From NCBI GenBank assembly GCA_022447545.1, contig JAKVBI010000017.1, positions 62,001-126,000 of the forward strand: a stretch of 64,000 nt of DNA, read 5' to 3'. This DNA is from Myxococcota bacterium. GTDB lineage: Bacteria; Myxococcota_A; UBA9160; SMWR01. The translations under genes and the position numbers were made by a program. This document shows positions 41,442 to 49,377 of this stretch, piece after piece (within the stretch, counting starts at the first letter, position 1; every line of letters begins with the position of its first letter). The notes beneath the pieces are model-generated. The model did not search any database. It was not told the origin of the DNA and saw only the letters and a list, made by a program, of their open reading frames with translations.

Positions 41442-42458
41442 ATGACGACTCAAATGATGAGCGTCCGCGTGGCGATGGTTTCGGCCGGGCTTGCCATGGT
41501 GGGGTTACCCGCCGAGGCCGCCTACGAGACAATTTTTCTAGACGGTTTTGAGGCGAGTAGCATCGACCTCGAGCACTGGAACCCCCAGGTCTACGATCAC
41601 GACGGTGGCGCGGTCCTGGTGACCGTGGAGGAGGGGGGTGCGGTTCGTAGCGGGAAGCAGGCCCTGCGGATCAAGCTTGCAGTGGACGACGACACCGATC
41701 CGGGGGGCAAGCATCGCAGCGAACTTCGACCCCGGCGCTCATCGAGTGAGTTGTCGTATCGAGCGCCTTACGGCTTGCTGCACCGCTACGCGTTCAGCCT
41801 CTACCTGCCGGAAGATTGGTCGCCAGATGCTCCCGAGATCGTCGCGCAGTGGCATGGGCGCCCGGACCGCGATGAGTTCGGTGCGGACCTCGAGCCCCTC
41901 CGCTCACCGCCCATGGCTCTTCGCATGACGTACATCCAAGTGTCCGAGGAGCCTCCGAGCTACGTACCCGCCTGGGAGGTGCTGTTGCACTGGGATGACA
42001 CTCGGTACACACCGGAGGACAAGAGCACTGTGAGGCTCGTACGCCTGACCGACCCCACCGACGCCACCGGGGACCTGGGGCGCTGGGTGGATTGGGTGTT
42101 CGAAGTGCGCTGGTCGTATGAGCCCGAGGGGAAGGGTCGGGTCCGGGTGTGGCGTGATGGCGCACAGGTGGTGGATTACGTCGGCCCCAACGCCTTCAAT
42201 GACGATCTGGGCCCCAATTCGAAGATCGGTATCTACAAGTGGATTTGGCCCACCTCCTCGGTGGATCTTCGTGTCGCGTATTACGACGACGTGAGCATCG
42301 AGAGGCAGACCACAGCTCTGCCTGCTGTGCCGTTTGGGGGGCTCGTTCTGGGGTCCGCGGGCCTGTGTGTGTGGGCACTCACGATGGCGATGGGGGCCTG
42401 CCGAAGGGCTCGACCAATGAACCGAGACCGTTTGAGGCCTACTCCAAAGAGCGATTAA
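41442..42458 (+). CDS. Secreted polysaccharide-lyase-like protein with C-terminal membrane helix
   Basis: About 338 residues. A signal peptide (MVSAGLAMVGLPAEA) precedes a beta-jelly-roll domain resembling heparin-lyase I/PF14099-type proteins: IFLDGFEASSIDLEHWNPQVY, KHRSELRPRRSS, YAFSLYLPEDW, IVAQWHGRPD and GPNSKIGIYKWIW. A C-terminal hydrophobic helix (FGGLVLGSAGLCVWALTMAM) followed by basic residues could anchor it to the membrane. The start is uncertain (ATG 41391 is an alternative). Its TAA overlaps the TAA of the convergent barrel gene. It may cleave a polysaccharide or only bind it; catalytic residues cannot be confirmed. Confidence 0.7.
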   Translation: MTTQMMSVRVAMVSAGLAMVGLPAEAAYETIFLDGFEASSIDLEHWNPQVYDHDGGAVLVTVEEGGAVRSGKQALRIKLAVDDDTDPGGKHRSELRPRRSSSELSYRAPYGLLHRYAFSLYLPEDWSPDAPEIVAQWHGRPDRDEFGADLEPLRSPPMALRMTYIQVSEEPPSYVPAWEVLLHWDDTRYTPEDKSTVRLVRLTDPTDATGDLGRWVDWVFEVRWSYEPEGKGRVRVWRDGAQVVDYVGPNAFNDDLGPNSKIGIYKWIWPTSSVDLRVAYYDDVSIERQTTALPAVPFGGLVLGSAGLCVWALTMAMGACRRARPMNRDRLRPTPKSD

Positions 42459-43117
42459 AACTGGTAGCGGACCGACACCAATGCTTCGTGGGACGCGACC
42501 TCGGTGTCAACCCCTACCGTGGCCCCCGCGAGAGTTCCATCGAATGTGGGGTCGCCGCTTCTCAGGTACCGGTATCCAAGATCGATCACCGTGTCTTCGG
42601 AGATCTGCCAGCCGAATCCAGCGAGTGCGTTGGCGGCCCATTGGGTTTGAGAGTCGTCGATCCTGAGGTCGGCACTCACCAGGTTCGTGGTGTCTGCGTA
42701 GATCCACGCGATCCCGACGCCAATTCCGAGGTAGGGCCGCACGGCCCAGTTCGTTGGAATGTCGTAGTAGGCGTTGACCATGGGGGTCAGCACGCGCAGG
42801 GTGCCGTAGAGCGAGTCCTCAGTGGGGTCACTACTCGGGTTTTCGATGTCCGCCGAGCGGTAGCTCATGTTGACCTCGGCGCGGAAATGCCCCCAGCGGT
42901 AGCCACCGGCGGCACCCAGGGCGAAAAAGGGCTTGAAGCCTGGCCGTTCTGACTGGGGGGTCCCGACGATGCTGACCGTTGCCGTCGAGATCGCAGACAT
43001 TCCCACTGATCCTTGTGCGTAGAATCCGTTTTCGGCCGTCGCTGGCTGGTTGAGCGCGACTGAGAGACCCAGTGCAATGCCCGGGACGGTCAGCATCCAT
43101 CGGTTCGAGGATCCCAT
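42455..43117 (-). CDS. Outer-membrane beta-barrel protein (OmpW/Opa-like)
   Basis: A 220-residue protein with an N-terminal signal peptide ending near ATAENGFYAQ. Alternating hydrophobic beta-strands follow (NGFYAQGSVGMSAIS, HFRAEVNMSYR, VRPYLGIGVGIAWIY, VIDLGYRYLRSG), ending HEALVSVRYQF. The C-terminal Phe is the classic BAM recognition residue. Eight strands are expected, so a small barrel. Its function may be a small solute channel or adhesin-like surface protein. It shares its stop region with the convergent lyase-like gene. It supports a diderm host. Confidence 0.85.
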   Translation of the reverse strand: MGSSNRWMLTVPGIALGLSVALNQPATAENGFYAQGSVGMSAISTATVSIVGTPQSERPGFKPFFALGAAGGYRWGHFRAEVNMSYRSADIENPSSDPTEDSLYGTLRVLTPMVNAYYDIPTNWAVRPYLGIGVGIAWIYADTTNLVSADLRIDDSQTQWAANALAGFGWQISEDTVIDLGYRYLRSGDPTFDGTLAGATVGVDTEVASHEALVSVRYQF

Positions 43118-43231
43118 GGCCGGTGGCCCTCCGTTTCGTGACGTTTTAACGGCCGCGAGGGACCGTGTGTGCGTGATTACACCACAATCTGATCCCTTGG
43201 ATGGCAACCTTTCGGCCCGTGGACACTGCTG

Positions 43232-44866
43232 GTGGGAGATTCGGACCTCGGATATCTTCCTGGCTTGATCATCGATCGTCGCGATTTCTTTCGGGTTGCC
43301 GGCACGTTGACGGCGGGAGCAGTACTGCCCCTGGCGTGCCGAACACCAGTTCCGTCGGTTTCACCGCCCCCCTTCGTACATGGTGTGGCCAGCGGTGACC
43401 CGCTGACGGACCGGGTGATCCTGTGGACGCGGGTCAGCGCGCCGGCAGGAGTGCGACAGGTTCCTGTGCGCTGGGAGGTGGCCGAGGACCCGGGATTCGG
43501 GACGGTGGTGGCGCGGGGCTGGGGGATGACCGGGGCCCGGCAGGACTTCACCGTGAAGGTCGATGTCACCGGGCTCTCACCGGGACGCACCTACTACTAT
43601 CGCTTCGATGCCCTGGGCCAGAGTTCCCCCATCGGACGGACCCGGACCCTTCCCGTCGGGTCTCTGGAGCGTTTGCGCTTGGCCGTGTGCTCCTGCGCCA
43701 ATTATCCCCAGGGCTTCTTCAACGCGTATGCGCACATCGCCCAGCGAGCCGACCTCGATGCCGTGTTGCACCTGGGCGACTACCTCTATGAGTATGGTCG
43801 TGATGGGTACGGGGGAAACGCGGGTTTGGGGCGCGATGTCGAGCCCGTACATGAAACTGTGACTCTGTCCGACTATCGTGAACGCCACGCGCTCTACAAA
43901 AGCGATCCGGATCTCCAGGCCGCACACCAGCAGCATCCGTTCATCGCCGTCTGGGACGATCACGAAAGCGCCAACGATTCCTGGATGCACGGTGCTCAGA
44001 ATCATGATCCCGCTACGGAAGGGGCTTGGTTGAATCGCAAGGCTGCAGCCATTCGTGCCTATCACGAGTGGATGCCGATCCGGACCCTGCCGGGGGACCT
44101 GTCCGGAGGCCGCATCTACCGGGCGTTTCGGTTCGGGAATCTCGCGGACCTCGTGATGCTGGACACACGCTTGGGGGGACGCGAGAAGCAGGGCGACCGC
44201 GACGATCCTCGCGCTCTCGAAGATCCGAATCGGCGCTTGTTGGACGCGACCCAGGAGGCCTGGCTCCAGGCCCAATTGGATAATTCCATGGAGGCCGGTA
44301 CGCGCTGGCGCCTGCTGGGACAGCAGATCTTGATGGGTTCCATGAGTGGGCAGGGGCAGCCCGTGAACCCGGACTCGTGGGATGGCTATCCGGGGAGTCG
44401 CAAACGCCTGCTCGGGCACCTCTCCCAGGCTGAGATCCGAGACGTCGTAGTCCTCAGCGGAGACGTCCACAGTTCTTGGGCGATGGAAGTGGCCCAGAAC
44501 CCCTTCTCGGAAGAGGCATACGACCCGAACACGGGCCGAGGGAGCCTCGCTGTGGAATTCGTGGCTCCTGCGGTGAGTTCCTCACCTCTGGGAACCTTTC
44601 CGGGCGCCGAGTCCCTGCTTGCTCTGGACTCACGCCGACCCCACATTCGCTGGGTCGATGTCCACGCACGCGGGTACACGATCCTTGACCTCGATGAAAC
44701 CCGCGCCCAAGCCGAGTGGTATTTTCTGGACACTGTCGAGCGGCGAGGTGCTGGGGAGCGCTTTGCTGCGGCCTTTGCCAGCGCACACGGTGAGAATCGT
44801 CTGCTGCCGGTTTCGAGTCCGAGTCAACAGCGGGTCGCCGCTCCTGCTCTGGCCCCCGTGGGCTGA
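43232..44866 (+). CDS. PhoD-like alkaline phosphatase/phosphodiesterase, Tat-exported
   Basis: About 544 residues. The N-terminus carries a twin-arginine signal, IIDRRDFFRVAGTLTAGAVL, followed by an LACRT site that could become a lipoprotein. The domain order is an N-terminal beta-sandwich (VASGDPLTDRVILWTRV), then the metallophosphatase core: LAVCSCANYPQGFFNAYAHI, HLGDYLYEYG, WDDHESANDSW and LSGDVHSSWA. PhoD enzymes hydrolyse phosphodiesters such as teichoic acids or phospholipid head groups using Ca and Fe. GTG 43232 is used; TTG 43265 is an alternative. It is divergent from the barrel gene and convergent with the P450 gene. Confidence 0.9.
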   Translation: MGDSDLGYLPGLIIDRRDFFRVAGTLTAGAVLPLACRTPVPSVSPPPFVHGVASGDPLTDRVILWTRVSAPAGVRQVPVRWEVAEDPGFGTVVARGWGMTGARQDFTVKVDVTGLSPGRTYYYRFDALGQSSPIGRTRTLPVGSLERLRLAVCSCANYPQGFFNAYAHIAQRADLDAVLHLGDYLYEYGRDGYGGNAGLGRDVEPVHETVTLSDYRERHALYKSDPDLQAAHQQHPFIAVWDDHESANDSWMHGAQNHDPATEGAWLNRKAAAIRAYHEWMPIRTLPGDLSGGRIYRAFRFGNLADLVMLDTRLGGREKQGDRDDPRALEDPNRRLLDATQEAWLQAQLDNSMEAGTRWRLLGQQILMGSMSGQGQPVNPDSWDGYPGSRKRLLGHLSQAEIRDVVVLSGDVHSSWAMEVAQNPFSEEAYDPNTGRGSLAVEFVAPAVSSSPLGTFPGAESLLALDSRRPHIRWVDVHARGYTILDLDETRAQAEWYFLDTVERRGAGERFAAAFASAHGENRLLPVSSPSQQRVAAPALAPVG

Positions 44867-44878
44867 GGCCACGCAGTC

Positions 44879-46057
44879 TCAGCGGAGTGTGATGGGGAAC
44901 TTTGCGTATCCCTGAACGAACTCGGTACGCAAGCGTTCGCAGTCGTCAAGCATCACCTCGTATTCAGGGAACTCCCGGAGGATCTCCTGCAAAAGGACTC
45001 GCCCTTCCATGCGAGCCATGAAGGAGCCCAGACATCGGTGGGTGCCGTGCCCAAAGGTCAGGATTCGCGATGCGCGGCGCCGAACGTCGAAGCGGTCCGG
45101 TTCGTCGAACTCCTTGGGGTCCCGGTTTCCCGACGGATACACGAACAGGACGGGTTGGTTCTCGCGGATCGCGTGGCCTCGGATCTCGTGATCCGCGATG
45201 GCAGTTCGGCCAAGCCATTGGGTAGGCATGTCGTAGCGAAGAATTTCCGTGAGTGCGTCGTCGATGAGATTCGGGTCATCGCATAATAGGCGGCGTTGGT
45301 CGGGGTGCTCCCAGAGTCGCAACAAGCCCGTGGCGAAAACCTTCGGAAAGGTCTCGGTCGCACCGATCAGCAGGAGCGTGAGGTGTTGGGCGATCAACTC
45401 GGGAGTGAAGGGGCCGCGGTCGTCAGCGAATCCAGCGAGTACGCCGAGCACGTCATCACCCGGGTCGGGCGACTCCAAACGTGAGCGTACGAGCTGTTCC
45501 AGGTAATCCCAGGTTTCCTGGCGTGCTTTGAACCCCTCGTCGCTCATTCCTTCGGTGCCCTCTTCGCGCAGGAAGAAGCGGCTCACGAGGTCTACGAGAT
45601 AGTCTGAGTCCTCCAATGGGAATCCGTTGACTACACACGCCACTCGCACGGCGATCTGTTGGCCGAGTTCTCGGATGGCATCGATCTGTCCAAGATCCCG
45701 GTGTTTTTCGATGCACTGGCGGGTCCATTTTCGTACGTGGGGTTCCAGGCTGCGGGCGGACCGGGGGCTGAAGTGCGGGAATGCTTCCTTGCGCAGTTGC
45801 TTGTGTCGTGGCGGGTCCACCGAGGCAAGGGTTTCCATGGCCGCGGGTTCGCGCTCCAGGAACGATAGGTCCGAAGTCGCATTTCGCACCGAGTAGTGCA
45901 GGGTGTCCTGGGAGGCCTGCCAGATGTCTTCGAACTCGAAGAGAGCCCAGGCGTCGAAACGTTCCACGTAGTAGACCGGAGACTCGGCTCTCATGCGGGC
46001 ATACACGGAATTCGGGTCGCTGAGCACTTCGGGCATGTAGGGGTCGTAGGCCGGCAT
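44879..46057 (-). CDS. Cytochrome P450
   Basis: A 392-residue soluble bacterial P450. The heme-thiolate motif FGHGTHRCLGSFMAR has Cys342. The I-helix is GATET (residues 232-236) with the oxygen-activating Thr, and the K-helix ExxR is EILR (271-274). No N-terminal membrane helix is seen, so it is of the class needing ferredoxin and reductase, neither of which is coded nearby. It is divergent from the zinc dehydrogenase gene and would hydroxylate a lipophilic substrate. Confidence 0.94.
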   Translation of the reverse strand: MPAYDPYMPEVLSDPNSVYARMRAESPVYYVERFDAWALFEFEDIWQASQDTLHYSVRNATSDLSFLEREPAAMETLASVDPPRHKQLRKEAFPHFSPRSARSLEPHVRKWTRQCIEKHRDLGQIDAIRELGQQIAVRVACVVNGFPLEDSDYLVDLVSRFFLREEGTEGMSDEGFKARQETWDYLEQLVRSRLESPDPGDDVLGVLAGFADDRGPFTPELIAQHLTLLLIGATETFPKVFATGLLRLWEHPDQRRLLCDDPNLIDDALTEILRYDMPTQWLGRTAIADHEIRGHAIRENQPVLFVYPSGNRDPKEFDEPDRFDVRRRASRILTFGHGTHRCLGSFMARMEGRVLLQEILREFPEYEVMLDDCERLRTEFVQGYAKFPITLR

Positions 46058-46195
46058 GGTTCTCCTCGGAATGGGAGCACAAGCTAGCCCAGCCGGCGCC
46101 GGCTCTCAGGGCAGTGGGCAGGGTGTCAAACCTGTGCCCGTTTCGGCCATTCTGTCCAGCTATAGTGTGGGTAAGGGAATTCAAAGGAGTCGAGG
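46058..46195. promoter_or_regulatory. Divergent region P450 / zinc dehydrogenase
   Basis: This 138-base spacer has TATAGT at 46161-46166 as a possible -10 for the dehydrogenase and AAAGGAG at 46173-46180 as a possible, rather distant ribosome-binding site. No clear -35 is visible. Confidence 0.25.
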
Positions 46196-47296
46196 ATGTC
46201 ACTGCCCCGGAAGGCAATGGCCATGGTTCAGACGGCTCCTCGTCGTTTGGAAGCCAGAGATCTGCCGATTCCGTCCATCGATGATGATTCGGGGTTGATT
46301 CGCATCGAAGCCTGCGGGATTTGCGGAAGTGATTACGAGCAGTTCGAAGGGGTTCTTCGAACCCCCATGCCCGTGGTTCCGGGTCATGAGCCTCTCGGAA
46401 TCATCGAGGCCATCGGAGATCGCGCTGCCCAACGCTGGGGAGTGGACGTCGGGGATCGGGTGGCTGTGGAGACGATGCTCTCGTGTCACCATTGCAGCAC
46501 CTGCATGGGCGGCTCCTATCATCTGTGTGACCGGCGCCGGATCTACTCCTACGTCCCGTTGTCCGAAGAGCCCGGTCTATGGGGCGCTTACGCGGAGTAC
46601 ATGTACCTCGACCCGAATAGCATCGTGCACTCCATCGATCCGAACCTTCCAGCCTCAACGGCCGTCATGTTCAATCCGCTCGGCGCGGGCTTTCGGTGGG
46701 CTGTGGAGATTCCCGAGTCGGGTCCCGGGGACACAGTGTTGATTCTGGGTCCGGGCCAGCGAGGTCTTGCTAGCGTCATTGCCTGTCGTGAAGCGGGTGT
46801 GTCGAAGGTGATCGTGACGGGGCTTGAAGCCGACGCGAAAAAACTCGACCTGGCCCGAGAATTCGGGGCCGATGCCACCATCGACGTGGAGAATGAAAAC
46901 GTCACGGAGCGAGTGCGGGAACTCACCGATGGGCGTGGCGCTGACGTGGTGCTCGACGTTTCCGCCTACGCGGTGGAGCCCGTTGCTGAATCCGTGGACT
47001 ACGTTCGAAATGGTGGAACCGTGGTTCTCGCAGGGGTCAAAGGATTCAAAGAAATCCCAGGCTTTGTGTCGGACAAGGTCGTGCTGAAGGAGGTGACCCT
47101 GCGTGGCGCCATTGGTGTGACGAGCCGCGGCTATCAGAACGCGATCCAATTGATCGAGTCGCAAAAGGTTCCAATCGAGCGAATGCACACCCATGACTTT
47201 GGTCTGGATGAAGCAGAACTTGCCATTCGAACCCTCGCTCGCGAGATACCAGGCGATGAGTCCATCCACTCCTGCCTTCTGCCCGGAAAGGACTGA
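46196..47296 (+). CDS. Zinc-dependent medium-chain alcohol dehydrogenase
   Basis: A 366-residue MDR protein paralogous to that at 23356-24435. The catalytic zinc site is IEACGICGSDYEQ and GHEPLGIIEAIG, the structural cysteines are in SCHHCSTCMGGSYHLC, and the NAD(P) motif is ILGPGQRGLASV. The C-terminal segment PIERMHTHDFGLDEAELAIRTL parallels PIEKLHTHHFPLESAVEAVRTL in the other copy. ATG 46196 follows GGAGTCGAGG. It opens a plus-strand group with a CMD-family gene and an amidohydrolase. The substrate is unknown. Confidence 0.9.
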   Translation: MSLPRKAMAMVQTAPRRLEARDLPIPSIDDDSGLIRIEACGICGSDYEQFEGVLRTPMPVVPGHEPLGIIEAIGDRAAQRWGVDVGDRVAVETMLSCHHCSTCMGGSYHLCDRRRIYSYVPLSEEPGLWGAYAEYMYLDPNSIVHSIDPNLPASTAVMFNPLGAGFRWAVEIPESGPGDTVLILGPGQRGLASVIACREAGVSKVIVTGLEADAKKLDLAREFGADATIDVENENVTERVRELTDGRGADVVLDVSAYAVEPVAESVDYVRNGGTVVLAGVKGFKEIPGFVSDKVVLKEVTLRGAIGVTSRGYQNAIQLIESQKVPIERMHTHDFGLDEAELAIRTLAREIPGDESIHSCLLPGKD

Positions 47297-47422
47297 CCGG
47301 CGTGGAAGCCACGCTCGAAGCGGGGGGGGGGCGTCAACGTGATGCGGGTGCTCGGGGGGAACACCGGGATCCATTGACGCCGCATCTTGGTGCCATTGAA
47401 TGCCCCAAGGGAGGACGAGTGA

Positions 47423-47986
47423 ATGAGCGAACCCAGAATTCCGCTGCTGCTTCCCGAGGAAGCGGCTCGAGCAGCCAAGGGGGCGGGGATCGCTGAGGCC
47501 ATTGGGCAGCTCAGTGTTTTTCGTGTTCTGCTGCGCCATCCGGAACTCGCGAAGCGGGTCAATGATCTGCTGATGCTGCTGTTGTTGCAGGGGAGTCTCG
47601 ACGCCCGCCTTCGAGAACTCGTGATCATGCGCATTGGTTGGTCGACGCGCTCCGTCTATGAATGGACTCAGCATTGGCGAATCGCACTTAAACTCGGTGT
47701 GAGCGAGCGAGATCTTTTGGCGCTGCGGAACTGGCGATCTCATGATCACTGGTCCCCGGCGGATCGCGCGGTTCTCGCTGCGACGGACGAAACACTGGAT
47801 CAGGGAGCCATCGGTCCGGCCACCTGGACGGAATGTGTCGCTGAGCTTCCGACTGTGGAGGAGCAACTGGAATTGGTTGCGGCGATCGGAACCTGGCGTT
47901 TGATCTCGCAGATTTTGAAGAGTATCGAGGTGCCGCTTGAGGAGGGGGTAGCGCCGTGGCCGCCCGATGGGGCCTCGCCGCCCTAG
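47423..47986 (+). CDS. CMD (carboxymuconolactone decarboxylase) family protein
   Basis: A 187-residue helical protein. The marker is the helix pair SLDARLRELVIMRIGWSTRSVYEW, typical of AhpD/CMD proteins, but where AhpD has the redox CxxC this has W-S-T-R-S-V, so peroxidase activity is unlikely. ATG 47423 follows GGGAGGACGAGTGA. It lies between the zinc dehydrogenase and an amidohydrolase. The reaction could be a decarboxylation or hydration. Confidence 0.82.
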   Translation: MSEPRIPLLLPEEAARAAKGAGIAEAIGQLSVFRVLLRHPELAKRVNDLLMLLLLQGSLDARLRELVIMRIGWSTRSVYEWTQHWRIALKLGVSERDLLALRNWRSHDHWSPADRAVLAATDETLDQGAIGPATWTECVAELPTVEEQLELVAAIGTWRLISQILKSIEVPLEEGVAPWPPDGASPP

Positions 47987-48118
47987 GTGGCTCCCGGTCT
48001 CGCGTTTTCTTGGCCGGCTGGCTGCGGGAGCGTGATCTATACTGGATCTATGTCGGCAAAAGGCAGGGCCGTTGCTCGAGAGCGGTCAGAGGTGGAGAGA
48101 GAAGGGAAGGGAAAGAGC

Positions 48119-49273
48119 GTGGAGAACTTGCTGATGATCAGTGCGGACTGCCACGGCGGTCCGCTCCCCGAAACCTACAAGCAATATCTGGAAAAGGGAC
48201 TCCACGGCGAGTACGACACCTGGCTTGCCCAGCTCGAGGAGCAGAAGCGAAAGCGCACAGGATTGTTTGAGAAGAAGTTCTTTGACAAGTTCGCGTCCGA
48301 GGGAGGGGATGACGGGGTGTCGAGGGCATGGGATCCCGAGCGTCGAGTTCGCGAACTCGAGGCGGACGGAACCGTAGCTGAGGTGGTTTTCCCGGATTCC
48401 ATCGTTGCCGGTGGCGTTCCGTTCGGTGCCGGAATCGGAATGAATTCGCGGGACGTCGATCCCAAGCTGACGCTGGCGGGCGCTCGTGCCCACAACCGCT
48501 GGCTGAAGGATCTGTGTGAAGCCACACCGGGACGGCGGGGCGGAATCGCACCCATACCTATCGACGACATCGAGGTTTCCATCCAGGAGATCCATTGGGT
48601 TCGTGAGAACTTTGCTCAGGGCGGCGTAATGATCCCCGCCAGTACCGGGAATCTGCCCCTCTATCACGAACCGCGTTACGAACCGATCTGGTCCGTGTGC
48701 GAGGAACTCGGATTGCCGATTCATATCCACACGGGGAGTGGCCCACCCGACTACGGCACGTTCCCCTTTTCCCCGATTCTCTACGTTTGTGAAGCGCCAT
48801 GGTTCGCCCACCGCCCTCTGACCTTCGTGATGTGGTCAGGCGTCTTCGAGCGGCACCCGAATCTGAAGTGGGTGATGACCGAACAGGGTGCAGGCTGGAT
48901 TCCAGGAGTGCTGAAGCAGTGGGACGGATTGTGTGACCGTCCGATGTTCAAGCACCTGCGCGGAGAGATGAGTCTAAAGCCCAGTGAGTACTGGGCCAGG
49001 CAGTGCTATGTGGGCGCCTCCATGCTGACACCCCAGGAGTGTGCGGTGCGCCACAAGATCGGTGTGAATACGATCATGTGGGGCTCCGACTATCCCCATC
49101 CCGAGGGCACGTGGCCTCACACCAAGGAGAGGCTCCACGAAACCTTTGCCGGTGTTCCGGAGTCCGATGTGCGCGCGATTCTGGGCGAGACCGCCGCGCG
49201 GGTGTACGGCTTCGATCCCAAGGCTCTCGCCGGCGATGCCGAGCGCGTGTGCCCGCGGCCCGAGGAATTGTGA
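48119..49273 (+). CDS. Amidohydrolase family protein (TIM-barrel)
   Basis: About 384 residues. The metal motif near the start is ISADCHGGPLPET. Mid-protein there is IHIHTGSGPPDYG (His pair), and the late acidic motif is MWGSDYPHPEGTWPHTKE, all usual for the amidohydrolase-2 group. GTG 48119 is chosen because a purine-rich tract (GGGAAGGGAAAG) lies just upstream; ATG 48050 is an alternative. A charged insertion (EEQKRKRTGLFEKKFF) follows the N-terminal strand. It is probably co-transcribed with the CMD and dehydrogenase genes. Confidence 0.87.
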   Translation: MENLLMISADCHGGPLPETYKQYLEKGLHGEYDTWLAQLEEQKRKRTGLFEKKFFDKFASEGGDDGVSRAWDPERRVRELEADGTVAEVVFPDSIVAGGVPFGAGIGMNSRDVDPKLTLAGARAHNRWLKDLCEATPGRRGGIAPIPIDDIEVSIQEIHWVRENFAQGGVMIPASTGNLPLYHEPRYEPIWSVCEELGLPIHIHTGSGPPDYGTFPFSPILYVCEAPWFAHRPLTFVMWSGVFERHPNLKWVMTEQGAGWIPGVLKQWDGLCDRPMFKHLRGEMSLKPSEYWARQCYVGASMLTPQECAVRHKIGVNTIMWGSDYPHPEGTWPHTKERLHETFAGVPESDVRAILGETAARVYGFDPKALAGDAERVCPRPEEL

Positions 49274-49377
49274 AGAGACTCGAGTCCGCAGCGGTCCTTG
49301 GCTGTCGGCTTCGAGGCGGCGAGCGCGGAACCTAGCGACGAGCGCCGTTCCCACGCTCGGCGAAGTGATCCACTAGA

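Noticed and set aside
44862-44883. GCTGAG/CTCAGC inverted repeat between the PhoD-like and P450 genes as a terminator
   Set aside because: Only six base pairs with a 10-base loop and no T-tract; too weak.
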